Assembly: GCF_014650455.1 (NCBI RefSeq)
Contig: NZ_BMUZ01000002.1
Coordinates: forward strand, 92,125 to 156,124
Length of the DNA stretch: 64,000 nt
Direction of reading: 5' to 3'
Source: Streptomyces xanthochromogenes
GTDB taxonomy: Bacteria; Actinomycetota; Actinomycetes; Streptomycetales; Streptomycetaceae
How positions within the stretch are numbered: position 1 is the first letter of the stretch; each line of letters starts with the position of its first letter. Position numbers and translations under genes: made by a program. Below the pieces are notes generated by a model. It ran no database searches and was not told the DNA's origin. It worked only from the letters and a program-made list of their open reading frames with translations. Shown one piece after another: positions 26,500-34,972 of the stretch.

Positions 26500-27708
26500 T
26501 CACGCGAGCCCCAGCGCGAACACCGCGAAGCCCGCCGCGAGCAGCCCGGCCGCTGCCCGGCGGGCCTTCGTCGCCTTCGTCCAGGGTGCCTCGAAGCCCC
26601 GTGCGTAACGGGCGATCACTACGAGCAGCACTGCGAACACCGGCATCCAGGCGAGCCGTTCACCGATCCAGGCCAGGGTGTCGGGCGCGGTGGTCAGGCC
26701 CGGCACCCGACCGGCGAACGAGGCCGGGACGGCCGCGGCGAGCATCGCCGTCTGGTGCCAGCACAGGATGGTCATGGCGGACAGGTTGACGACCACGACA
26801 GGCGCCCAAAGGGCAGGCCGCTTCAGCCAGTTGGCGATCCGGTCGCGCAACAGGATCGCGGCGCCCGACTGGGCCGCGGCGAGCGCGAGCACCAGCAGCG
26901 ACGGCGGATGCGAGTTGGTGCGCGCCTCGCCGGGCACACCGACCATCGACGCCGGGTAGTGGAAGACCATGAGCAGCGCGGCGAAGAGCAGCGCCCCGCC
27001 GCCGAACAGCAGCCACGCGCCCCGGCGTCCGATCCTCTTCTCGCCCCAGGAGACGCCGAGTTGGTACGCGAACATCCACCCGGGCAGGATGTTGACGAGC
27101 GACAGCCAGGACGGCATGGAGTCGGCGAGGGGCCCGTAGCGCAGGAAGTCGACGACAGCGACGACCCCGAGCAGTGGAGCCGCGGCCCAGCCGCCCATCG
27201 CCCGCGCGGCCCGTACGCAGTACGGCGTGAGCGCGGTGACGACGACGTACACACCCACGAACCACAACGGCTGGATGACGAGCGTCGAGCCGGTGCGCAG
27301 GGTGTCGTGGGGGACCCCGAGGACGTGGAGCACGGGGATCATCGCGGCCCAGACGGCGGTGACCCCGAGCACGGGCCGGCCGAGCCGGGCGACCCGCCCC
27401 CGGAGCCATGCTCCGGTCGACCCCTTGCGCCGGTGGAAGGACAGCACGGAGGCGTAGCCGCCGACCAGGAAGAAGATGCCCAGCATCTGCAGAATCCAGC
27501 CGGCCGGCGCGAACCCGGCGAAGCTGGAGAGCGGGCTGGCGTTGTGCAACGCGCCCGAGCCGTCCCGGGTGAACCCGCCGAGCAGCCAGTGCCCGGTCGG
27601 CACGGCGAGCAGCGCGAGGGCGCGCAGCCCGTCGATGGCGCGGTCGCGATGGGGCGGGGTCTTCCGCTCGATGTCCGAAACGGCCCTGCCGAGCGCGGTG
27701 TTGCTCAT
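26500..27708 (-). CDS. Acyltransferase family 3 membrane protein
   Basis: Integral membrane O-acyltransferase of 402 residues with about ten hydrophobic segments. The family signature near the N-terminus is RDRAIDGLRALALLAVPTGH, ending in the conserved His; FFLVGGYASVLSFHRRKG holds the second conserved region, with Arg. Members acylate cell-surface sugars or secondary metabolites; the substrate is not evident. ATG 27708 overlaps the upstream hydrolase stop by 4 bp (ATGA), so translation is coupled. The pair suggests an acyl transfer and hydrolysis function at the envelope; that is inference. Confidence 0.88.
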   Translation of the reverse strand: MSNTALGRAVSDIERKTPPHRDRAIDGLRALALLAVPTGHWLLGGFTRDGSGALHNASPLSSFAGFAPAGWILQMLGIFFLVGGYASVLSFHRRKGSTGAWLRGRVARLGRPVLGVTAVWAAMIPVLHVLGVPHDTLRTGSTLVIQPLWFVGVYVVVTALTPYCVRAARAMGGWAAAPLLGVVAVVDFLRYGPLADSMPSWLSLVNILPGWMFAYQLGVSWGEKRIGRRGAWLLFGGGALLFAALLMVFHYPASMVGVPGEARTNSHPPSLLVLALAAAQSGAAILLRDRIANWLKRPALWAPVVVVNLSAMTILCWHQTAMLAAAVPASFAGRVPGLTTAPDTLAWIGERLAWMPVFAVLLVVIARYARGFEAPWTKATKARRAAAGLLAAGFAVFALGLA

Positions 27709-28748
27709 CGAACGTCTCCCATGGCGATGGCGGCGAAGGAGTCGAGCGACTCGGTGCCGGGGGCGAAGTAGCCGGTGTGGCCCTGGGCGTCGGCGGCGGG
27801 TATGCGGCGGGCGCCGAAGGCCGGGTCGGTGGGGTCGGTGCCGTGACCGAGCCCCGCGAACTCGATGTGCGGTACGTCGTCGATCCAGTCCGAGGGGTCC
27901 TTCGCGGCCCACACCCGGGCGCGGGTGCCGAGGCCCGCGACGGTGTCGGCACGCATGCCGGGGGAGCCGAGCGCCACGATGTCCGAGGCGTCGGTGTGCT
28001 TCGCGGCGAGCCCGCACACCACGGAGCCGTAGCTGTGGCAGAACAGCACGGGATCGGGTGCGCCGACGGCGTCGAGCCCCTCGGTGAACCGCGCGAGCCG
28101 CCCGGCCCCCGCCTCGGCGAGCCGCCCCGACGCCGCGTCGACCCCCACCCCGACGGGCGTGGTGTACCCGGCCCAGGCGATCACCGCGACCTTGTCGTGG
28201 GTGGCGCCGCGCAGTGCGGCCGCCATGCCGGCGGGGGTGCCGTAGGGGTCGTTCGTACGGTCGAAGGTCCGGGCGTCGATGTCGGACCCGGGCACGACGA
28301 CGGCCACGCGGGTGGCCCGCGTCAACTCCCCGTACACCTCGGCCACTTGGCCCCGCCCCCGCGGGTCGAAGGCGAGGATCTGCCGATCGGGGGCGGCGAG
28401 GCGGGTATAACGGGGGTCGTGCGTGGCGGTGAGGGCGAGCCGGTTGGCCTCGTAGCGGAGGGGGACGGGGGCGCCGTCCAGGTTCCCCACGACCTGGGGG
28501 TGCCGGCGGGCGAGGGTGTGCTGTTCGGTGGGGCTCAACGTGCCGAAGAAATAAGCCACCTGACGGGGCGTCGACGATGCGGGGTCGGGCAGCGGCTCCC
28601 CGCCCACCCGGTCCGCCCGCCAGGCCGCGGTCCCGGGCGGCGGCCCGGTGACGGCCACCTGCGCATCACCCGCGGCCCACCCCGCGCTCCCCACGACCCC
28701 CGCCACGACGACCGCCCCCGCGACCAACGCCCTGCGAATCCGCCCCAT
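27705..28748 (-). CDS. Secreted alpha/beta hydrolase (DUF1023 type), copy 1
   Basis: Exported protein of 347 residues with a Sec signal (RRALVAGAVVVAGVVGSAGW, cleavage near 26). DUF1023 hydrolase features are the motif NLDGAPVPLRYEANRLAL, nucleophile Ser in LFCHSYGSVVCGLA, GSPGMRADTVAGLG, and the catalytic His in GHTGYFAPGTESL. It is closely related to the gene at 32790, with the same order of all these motifs. The stop overlaps the acyltransferase start by 4 bp. ATG 28748 follows GGGAGTCGGGGC. Substrate unknown; relatives are lipase or esterase-like. Confidence 0.88.
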   Translation of the reverse strand: MGRIRRALVAGAVVVAGVVGSAGWAAGDAQVAVTGPPPGTAAWRADRVGGEPLPDPASSTPRQVAYFFGTLSPTEQHTLARRHPQVVGNLDGAPVPLRYEANRLALTATHDPRYTRLAAPDRQILAFDPRGRGQVAEVYGELTRATRVAVVVPGSDIDARTFDRTNDPYGTPAGMAAALRGATHDKVAVIAWAGYTTPVGVGVDAASGRLAEAGAGRLARFTEGLDAVGAPDPVLFCHSYGSVVCGLAAKHTDASDIVALGSPGMRADTVAGLGTRARVWAAKDPSDWIDDVPHIEFAGLGHGTDPTDPAFGARRIPAADAQGHTGYFAPGTESLDSFAAIAMGDVR

Positions 28749-28879
28749 GCCCCGACTCCCTTTCCCTGTCCGCTCCTTGACGAGGGAGAAGGTAGGGAGG
28801 GGGCCGGTGGCGGGGCGTCACACCGGGGTGGCGAGTGCGGAGTGCTACTGGGGTAGGGGGTGGGTGAGTTTCCCTTTCG

Positions 28880-28955
<76 letters not shown>

Positions 28956-29120
28956 AGTGGGGGGGGCGCGGGGCCGTGGGGCGGAGGTGTCGGCTCGGGG
29001 TACTGGGGCTCTGCCCCGGGCCGCGGTTTTTTCCCCTCCCCGCCCCTTCCCGCAACCCGCCGGGGGTGGAATGGGGCGGGTGGGCTTCCAGGGGCTGCGC
29101 CCCGGGGCCCCTGGTCCGGC

Positions 29121-29288
29121 TGCGGACCGTGCTCGCTTCTTGCGCGGTTCCCCGCGCCCCCAAACCCGTCGTCGTCCGCGGACCGTGGTCGCTTCTCGCG
29201 CGGTTCCTTGCGCCCCAAAGCCCGTCGTCGTCCGCGGACCGTGGTCGCTTCTCGCGCAGTTCCTCGCGCCCCTAAAAGCTTCGGTGCT
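29121..29288. repeat. 56-bp unit repeated three times
   Basis: The anchor (C/T)GCGGACCGT occurs at 29121, 29177 and 29233, exactly 56 bp apart. Each unit carries a TCGCGCGGTTCCCCGCGCCCC-type element, so the dispersed repeat itself has been tandemly copied. Confidence 0.85.
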
Positions 29289-29601
29289 GGCCCGCACCAG
29301 GGCATTTCAGCCCGTCATGGGGGTCCCCCCTGGCCCTTGAGGCCTTGGGGGAGTTTGAGGACGAGCGCCGTTCAGGCGCGATCGGGGGTGCAGGGGGCGG
29401 AGTCCCCGCCCGGGGTCTGGGGCGCAGCCCCAGGGCTCAGCTCATCCAACCCGCTGCACGGGATGGGGGTCCCCCCTGCTCATTAAGAGCTTGGGGGAGG
29501 GTGGGCAAACCCCCGGGGTCTGGGGCGGAGCCCCAGGGGCCGGGGTCCTCCAACCCCGAGTCACGGGCGGGCGGGTGGGCAGAGCCACCAGGGGGTCGGG
29601 G

Positions 29602-30288
29602 CTAGCCCGGGTTGCCGGGGCGTACTACTTCCGCCTCGTAGGCGAAGATCACTGCCTGGGCCCGGTCCCGGAGGCCGAGCTTCGCCAGCACCCGCCCGAC
29701 ATGCGTCTTCACCGTCTGCTCCGCCAGTACCAGCCGCCCCGCGATCTCCTGGTTCGACAGACCCCGGGCGATCAGTTCGAGCACCTCCGTCTCGCGCGGG
29801 GTCAGCCCGTTGAGCCGGAGCGACACCGCCCCCCGCCGCGGCGCCGGCCGCTGCGCGGCGAAGTCCGCGATGAGGCGCCGCGTCACGGACGGCGCGAGCA
29901 GCGCCTCGCCCGCCGCCACGACCCGTACCGCCCCGATGAGATCCGCGGGCGGCGCGTCCTTGAGCAGGAACCCCGACGCCCCCGCGCGCAGCGCCTCGTA
30001 CACGTAGTCGTCGACGTCGAAGGTGGTCAGCATGAGCACCTTCGGGCGGTGCACGACCCCCGCCGGCGGGTCCAGGATCTCCCGGGCCGCCGCGAGCCCG
30101 TCCATCTCGGGCATGCGGACATCCATCAGGACGACGTCGGGGTGGGTGGCGCGGGCCACGGCCACTCCCTGGCGGCCGTCGGGCGCCTCGCCCACCACGT
30201 CGATGTCGGCCTGCGCCGAGAGCAGCGCGGCGAACCCCGCCCGCACCATGGCCTGGTCGTCGACGATGATCACGCGGATGGGGCTCAA
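29602..30288 (-). CDS. NarL/LuxR family response regulator
   Basis: Response regulator of 228 residues. The receiver domain has IIVDDQAMVRAG, phosphoacceptor Asp in VVLMDVRMPEMDG (about 57) and K in GFLLKDAPP. The LuxR HTH is LTPRETEVLELIARGLSNQE then VKTHVGRVLAKLGLRDRAQA at the C-terminus. I set a TTG start at 30288 whose TTGA overlaps the kinase stop codon, with AAGGA 6 bases upstream; GTG 30273 is a shorter alternative. It is the partner of the kinase just upstream. The long frame running on to 31803 passes antisense-frame through the kinase gene and is a shadow. Confidence 0.9.
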   Translation of the reverse strand: MSPIRVIIVDDQAMVRAGFAALLSAQADIDVVGEAPDGRQGVAVARATHPDVVLMDVRMPEMDGLAAAREILDPPAGVVHRPKVLMLTTFDVDDYVYEALRAGASGFLLKDAPPADLIGAVRVVAAGEALLAPSVTRRLIADFAAQRPAPRRGAVSLRLNGLTPRETEVLELIARGLSNQEIAGRLVLAEQTVKTHVGRVLAKLGLRDRAQAVIFAYEAEVVRPGNPG

Positions 30289-31589
30289 CTGGCTTCCTTC
30301 GGGCGGGAGTTCACGGGTGGCGGGGCGGACGCCGATGCGGTGTCCAGGGGCAGGCGGGCCGCGACCCGGAAGCCGCCGTCCGGCAGCGGTCCGGTGTCCA
30401 GCGACCCACCGGTCAACCGTACGCGTTCGCGCATGCCGACCAGCCCGTGCCCCGTCCCCGCGGACTCCAGGGGCGAAGTGCGGCCCGCGGCGGGGCCGTT
30501 GACGACGACCACCGTCAGATGCCGCCCGTCGCCGGTGACGGAGACGCGGGTGGGGGCGCCCGGCGCGTGCCGTACGACATTGGCGAGCGCCTCCTGCACG
30601 ATCCGGTACGCCGACAGGTCGACCGCGGGTGGCAGCGCGGGCAGGTCCGCGGCGAGCGAGAGCGTGGCGGGCTGGCCGGACCGTACGGTCGCCTCGATGA
30701 GCTGCTGGAGGCGGTCCACGCCGGGCTGGGGCGCCCGCTCGCCCCCGTCCCCGCCGCTCCCGTCGCTGCGGAGCACCGCGAGCAGCCGCCGCATCTCGCT
30801 CAGCGACTCCCGGGCGCTGGAGGCGATGGACGCGAACTCCCCGCGGGCCGCCTCGTCCAGCCCGGTCAGCCGGTACGGCGCCGAGTCGGCCTGCACGGTG
30901 ATCACGGACATGTGGTGGGCCACCACGTCGTGCAGTTCGCGCGCGATCCGGGCGCGCTCCTCCAGGAGGGTGCGCTGCGCGCGCTCGGCCCCGCTGATGG
31001 TCTCCTGCTCGGCGAGCAGCCGCTCGGCCTCCTCGCGCCGGTGCACGGCGCCGGTGAAGGCCAGCACCACGCCCGCCAGGACGATCAGCAGGACGTAGGT
31101 ACTGGTGGAGCCCTTCGGCGGGAAGACGCCGAGGGCGAGGCCGGCCGCGCCGGTCACCAGCCACACGGTGACGAGCGTGCGGGTCCGCTCGCGCAGCCCG
31201 AGGGCCGCCATGAGCGCGAGGTAGCCGACGATCACCGTCGGGGTCCACGGCCAGGCACGCGCGGTCGTGTCGGCCCCGTACAGCAGGAGCGCGCCGAGCA
31301 CGTCGAAGACGAGAACGATCACCCACGCCTGGAGCGGCCGGGTCACGGCGAGCAGCAGCGGAACCGTCTGGCCCACTCCGAGCGCCCCGGCCCAGCCGCC
31401 ACCGAGCCGGTAGTCGTTGGCGAGGACGGTGATGGTGACCGGCAGCAGCGCCGCCACGAAGCCGCCGGCGACGACGTACGGGCTCCACCGCTGCCAGCGC
31501 CTGGGCGCCCGCGAGAACAGGGGCCGGGTGTCCTCGGCCGGGGGCCGCAGCAGGTCGAGTGCGCGGCGCGAGAGAGGTGTGATCTTCAT
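30285..31589 (-). CDS. Membrane sensor histidine kinase, HisKA_3 type
   Basis: Sensor kinase of 434 residues. Five or six membrane helices lie in the first 190 residues with short loops, so it senses the membrane or a ligand within it. The HisKA_3 phosphoacceptor is in RIARELHDVVAHHMSVITVQ. The ATPase has the N box VQEALANVVRHAPGA, and the G box GTGHGLVGMRERVRLTGG. All catalytic elements are intact, unlike in the kinase at 118. It overlaps the response regulator by 4 bp. ATG 31589 has no strong ribosome binding site. Signal unknown. Confidence 0.93.
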   Translation of the reverse strand: MKITPLSRRALDLLRPPAEDTRPLFSRAPRRWQRWSPYVVAGGFVAALLPVTITVLANDYRLGGGWAGALGVGQTVPLLLAVTRPLQAWVIVLVFDVLGALLLYGADTTARAWPWTPTVIVGYLALMAALGLRERTRTLVTVWLVTGAAGLALGVFPPKGSTSTYVLLIVLAGVVLAFTGAVHRREEAERLLAEQETISGAERAQRTLLEERARIARELHDVVAHHMSVITVQADSAPYRLTGLDEAARGEFASIASSARESLSEMRRLLAVLRSDGSGGDGGERAPQPGVDRLQQLIEATVRSGQPATLSLAADLPALPPAVDLSAYRIVQEALANVVRHAPGAPTRVSVTGDGRHLTVVVVNGPAAGRTSPLESAGTGHGLVGMRERVRLTGGSLDTGPLPDGGFRVAARLPLDTASASAPPPVNSRPKEAS

Positions 31590-31805
31590 GGCCCGGCCAG
31601 CCTAGGCAGGGCCGGGCCATCCACGCGTCATACCGGAGTGCCACCCGCACCCCGGACCTGGGTATCACCGTCCCCGCCCTGGGTATCGCGGTCCTCGGTC
31701 TCGGGTATCGCGGCTCCCCACTCGCGCCCAGCCCCCAGCTCGCCCGCCCCGCCTCCGACGACGAGTCGGTCGTCGTCCCCGGCCCCGTCGGGCCCGCGCA
31801 CACGC

Positions 31806-32672
31806 CTACAGTTCCGCCAGCAGCTCCGCCTTCTTCGCGGTGAACTCGTCGTCCGTGACCAGCCCCGCCCGGTGCAGGTCACCGAGGTGGCGGATCCTTT
31901 CCGCGATGTCGGCGGGGTCGCGCCGGCCCGCCGCGACCGGTACCGCCTGCAGCGGGATCGAGGCCCCGCCCCCGCCCCGTACCGCCGCGAGGACCGCGGC
32001 CGCGAACGGCAGCGACTCGTGCACGGGCCCGTACCCGAGGCCGAAGACCACGGACGCCGGGTCGCGGTCGGCCTGGGCGGGGCCGTCGTCGGCGTCCCGG
32101 CGCAGCAGCCGCAGATGGCCGTCGAAGACTTCGGGGGAGCGCCACTCGACACCGCTGAGGGCGGTGATCGGGAAGGTCTGGTCGCCCGCCTTCCACTTCT
32201 CCGACGAGGCGCCCGTCCAGAACCAGCGGAACGTGACCTGCCGCCCGTCGAAGCCGGCCCTGCCGTCGTACGCCTTGAAGTTCAGCGGGGTCCCGGGCGG
32301 GTCCACCAGATGGCGGTCGGCGGGTTTCGAGGCGTACGGCACCAGAGCGGTGCGCAGCTCGTCCGCGTAGTACTCGGCGAGCGTCTCGCGTTCGGCGGGC
32401 AGGACCAGACGGTAGGGGTCGCAGGCCTCCTTCAACTGGCCCGCCGCGGCATCCATCAGCGGGTCGGCGCCCGGTCTCGGCACCGCGTGCAGCACCACGG
32501 TGCCGCGTTTGCCCTGGGACAGCGACACCGACTCCAACGCCTCGTGGGGGATGCGTCGTTCGCGCAGCGCCTGGAACAGCTTCGGCGCGCGTATCCCCCG
32601 TTCGAAGCGGATGAGCACGGAGTCGGACTCGAACTCCCAGGTGGCATGAATTCCGGCCAGCACATCACCCAT
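31806..32672 (-). CDS. DUF4429 protein with C-terminal SHOCT domain
   Basis: Cytoplasmic protein of 288 residues. Two DUF4429 units are apparent: WEFESDSVLIRFERG with ESVSLSQGKRGTV, and KAYDGRAGFDGRQVTFRWFW with FPITALSGVEWRSP. They resemble PH-like folds. The C-terminus is a SHOCT helix pair (IAERIRHLGDLHRAGLVTDD, then EFTAKKAELLAEL), an oligomerisation module found at the ends of many unrelated proteins. I use ATG 32672 (MGDVLAGIHATWEF), where homology begins; ATG 32681 is in frame. Function unknown. Confidence 0.88.
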   Translation of the reverse strand: MGDVLAGIHATWEFESDSVLIRFERGIRAPKLFQALRERRIPHEALESVSLSQGKRGTVVLHAVPRPGADPLMDAAAGQLKEACDPYRLVLPAERETLAEYYADELRTALVPYASKPADRHLVDPPGTPLNFKAYDGRAGFDGRQVTFRWFWTGASSEKWKAGDQTFPITALSGVEWRSPEVFDGHLRLLRRDADDGPAQADRDPASVVFGLGYGPVHESLPFAAAVLAAVRGGGGASIPLQAVPVAAGRRDPADIAERIRHLGDLHRAGLVTDDEFTAKKAELLAEL

Positions 32673-32789
32673 GCGCCTCATCGTAGGCGGCGCGCGCCCG
32701 CGCGTCCCCCCTCGGAGGGAACCTCGTCGGCACGCGGGTGTCCGGGCGATCACACGGTGTCTACGCGTGTCCGCCCGTCGATGTGCCCG

Positions 32790-34001
32790 TCAAGCCGCCG
32801 TACGGTCGGAAATTCCGCTGCCGCAGTCGGCGTCGTAGGCGGCGCAGCCGACCGTCTTGTACGCGCCAACTCCGATGGCGGCGAAGTTGGCGAGGCTCTG
32901 CGTGCCGGGTTCGAAGTACCCGGTGTGGCCGATGGCTCCCGAGGCGGACAGGATCCGGGCGCCGAAGGCGGACGAGACCGGGTCGGCGCCGTGGCCGAGC
33001 CCCGCCACGTCCAGGTACGGCACGTCCTGGATCCAGTCGTCCTTGTCGCGCATCGCCCACACCTGGGCCCCGGTGCCCAGCTGGGCGGCGTTGCGCACCC
33101 GCATGCCGGGGCTGCCGGCCACCGCGATGTCGCTCACGCGGGGCGGCAGTTGACGTGAGGAGACCCCGCACACCACCGAGCCGTAGCTGTGGCAGAACAG
33201 CTCGACCGAGGACTTCCCCGGCAGCGCGCCCACCATGGCGGAGAGCCGCACGGCGCCGTCCTCGGCCAGTCGGCCGATGGCCGCGTCCACCCCCAGACCG
33301 GCCGGCGCGGTGTAGTCGGCCCAGGCGATCACGGCGGTCCGGGTCTTCGGCGCGGCGGCACGCTCGGCCGCGTACAGCGACTCGGCCATGCCGACGGGGG
33401 CGGTGTTGCTGCGGCTGCTCTTCTCGAAGGTCAGGACGTTGGTGTCGACACCCGGGACGATCACCGAGACCCGCTGGGCGTGGTCCAGGTCACCGAAGAC
33501 CTCCGCGACCCGGCCGGTGTCGGCGGGGTCGAAGGCGAGGATCTGGCGGCCGTCGTCGAGCAGTGAGTCGAACCGGTGCATCCGGCGGCCCGCGTCCTGG
33601 CGGCCGTCGGCGGTGAGCCGGGGGTCGACCATGCGTTTCTGCTCGACCGCGCGAGCTTCCGCGAGCGCGACCCGATTGGCCCGGTAGCGCAGGGGTACGG
33701 GAGCACCGTTGAGGTTGCCGACGACCAGCGGGTAGTGATCGGCGAGCCGATCGCGCTCGGGGGCGGTCAGCGAGCCGAAGAACTGGGCCAGCACCGTGGC
33801 CTTGGCGTCCGCCTTCGGCAGCTTGTGGCCGTCTATCGTGTCGCGCGCCCAGGCGGCGAGGGCCTTGGCACGGGGCTCGGAGTCGCCGGAGTGGCCGCGG
33901 ATCGCCGTCCAGCCGGAGGTCGCGAGCATGACGAACACGACGGCGAGCGCGAGCAGCGCGCGCCAGGCGTTCAGCGTGGGGGAGGAGTCGAAGGAAGTCA
34001 C
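32790..34001 (-). CDS. Membrane-anchored alpha/beta hydrolase (DUF1023 type), copy 2
   Basis: Paralogue of the hydrolase at 27705, of about 403 residues. It has an N-terminal membrane helix (WRALLALAVVFVMLATSGW) rather than a cleavable signal, then NLNGAPVPLRYRANRVAL, IVPGVDTNVLTFEKSSRSN, nucleophile Ser in LFCHSYGSVVCGVS, GSPGMRVRNAAQLG and the His motif GHTGYFEPGTQSLA. An insertion near residue 120 and a C-terminal tail with two Cys (CAAYDADCGSG) are absent from copy 1. I prefer GTG 34001 (VTSFDSSPTL); GTG 34034 adds 11 residues. Substrate unknown. Confidence 0.86.
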   Translation of the reverse strand: MTSFDSSPTLNAWRALLALAVVFVMLATSGWTAIRGHSGDSEPRAKALAAWARDTIDGHKLPKADAKATVLAQFFGSLTAPERDRLADHYPLVVGNLNGAPVPLRYRANRVALAEARAVEQKRMVDPRLTADGRQDAGRRMHRFDSLLDDGRQILAFDPADTGRVAEVFGDLDHAQRVSVIVPGVDTNVLTFEKSSRSNTAPVGMAESLYAAERAAAPKTRTAVIAWADYTAPAGLGVDAAIGRLAEDGAVRLSAMVGALPGKSSVELFCHSYGSVVCGVSSRQLPPRVSDIAVAGSPGMRVRNAAQLGTGAQVWAMRDKDDWIQDVPYLDVAGLGHGADPVSSAFGARILSASGAIGHTGYFEPGTQSLANFAAIGVGAYKTVGCAAYDADCGSGISDRTAA

Positions 34002-34145
34002 TGCTGACCACAGTAGGAGACCCTGAAGGTCCACTGGGCTGACAGTGACTCAGATCACGTTTGAGCGGGGAGTGGTCTCACCAAGAGCGCGCGCGGGCGC
34101 ACGCTCCGTACGTCCGGCGGCCGATTCGGCCCCCCCTGATGCCAC

Positions 34146-34201
34146 CCCTCGCCCGGGCGCACGGCCTCCCTCGCCCGGGCGCACGGCCTCCCTCGCCCGG
34201 G
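34146..34201. repeat. 22-bp tandem repeat, 2.5 copies
   Basis: The unit CCCTCGCCCGGGCGCACGGCCT occurs at 34146 and 34168, with a 12-bp partial third copy ending at the TetR stop region. It lies between the hydrolase promoter and the 3' end of tetR. Confidence 0.85.
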
Positions 34202-34202
34202 C

Positions 34203-34856
34203 TCAAGCGCGCCAGTCGTCGGCCAGCGCCGGGCCGAGGTGGTCGAGGTAGCCGGCGGTCAGCTCGCGGATCGCCGCCACGCTCGGGTCCTCACCCTGCC
34301 CCCAGAGCCCGCCCGCGACCCGCATCACCCCGGTGAAGGCGGCCACGGCCACCCGGGGCCGGGGATCGGCGTCGATGTCGAGGCCCTCGCGCTCGGCGAT
34401 GAGCCGGGCGATGTGCTCCTCCAGCTCCGCCGAGCGGCGCAGGTGGACCGCGAGCAGCGCGGGCGTCGACTCGATCACCTGGTACGTCCGCATGTAGAGC
34501 GTGACCGGCACCACGGGCGAGAGCCGCTCCTCGATGGTGTCCCAGGCCGAGAGCACCGCCCGGCGCATCGCCGTGAACGGGCCCTCGGCGGACGGCCGTT
34601 CGCGCAGCGCGTCGACGAAGTGCCACTCCACCGTGTCCTGGGCCGCGAAGACCACGGCCTCCTTGTTGGCGAAGTAGCGGAAGAAGGTGCGCTGGGAGAC
34701 GTCGACGGCATCCGCGATCTCGTCGACCGTCGTCTGCTCGTACCCCTTGGTGGTGAAGAGCTCCAGGGCCACCCGCAACAGGGCGTCACGCGTGCGCTGC
34801 TTCTTCAGCTCGCGCAGGCCGCCCGCGGATGCAATCGGCCGCTGCTCCACCGTCAC
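34203..34856 (-). CDS. TetR family transcriptional regulator
   Basis: Regulator of 217 residues. The HTH is TTVDEIADAVDVSQRTFFRY followed by FANKEAVV; the C-terminal domain resembles the MftR-like group (LSAWDTIEERLSPVVPVTLY). GTG 34856 follows GAGGACCACGAA. It is divergent from a DHA2-family exporter with 116 bp between starts, and the spacer holds clear inverted repeats, so it is the local repressor of that exporter. The ligand would be an exported compound. Confidence 0.9.
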   Translation of the reverse strand: MTVEQRPIASAGGLRELKKQRTRDALLRVALELFTTKGYEQTTVDEIADAVDVSQRTFFRYFANKEAVVFAAQDTVEWHFVDALRERPSAEGPFTAMRRAVLSAWDTIEERLSPVVPVTLYMRTYQVIESTPALLAVHLRRSAELEEHIARLIAEREGLDIDADPRPRVAVAAFTGVMRVAGGLWGQGEDPSVAAIRELTAGYLDHLGPALADDWRA

Positions 34857-34909
34857 TTCGTGGTCCTCTTTCGGTCAATTTGGCGTATTCAGTCTAGCTG
34901 TGAGCTACG

Positions 34910-34965
34910 TGACAGTTGCCGACTTGTGAAATGGTTTGTCAACTGTCAGTGGCTGACACTAGCCT
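34910..34965. promoter_or_regulatory. TetR operator cluster and exporter promoter
   Basis: TGACAGTTG (34910-34918) and CAACTGTCA (34940-34948) are exact inverted copies 21 bp apart. A second palindrome, TGTCAG-TGG-CTGACA (34944-34958), overlaps the right arm. TTGTCA (34936) and TAGCCT (34960) give an exporter promoter with an 18-bp spacer, so this palindrome fills the promoter spacer, a typical repressor position. Confidence 0.7.
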
Positions 34966-34972
34966 CGATCGC

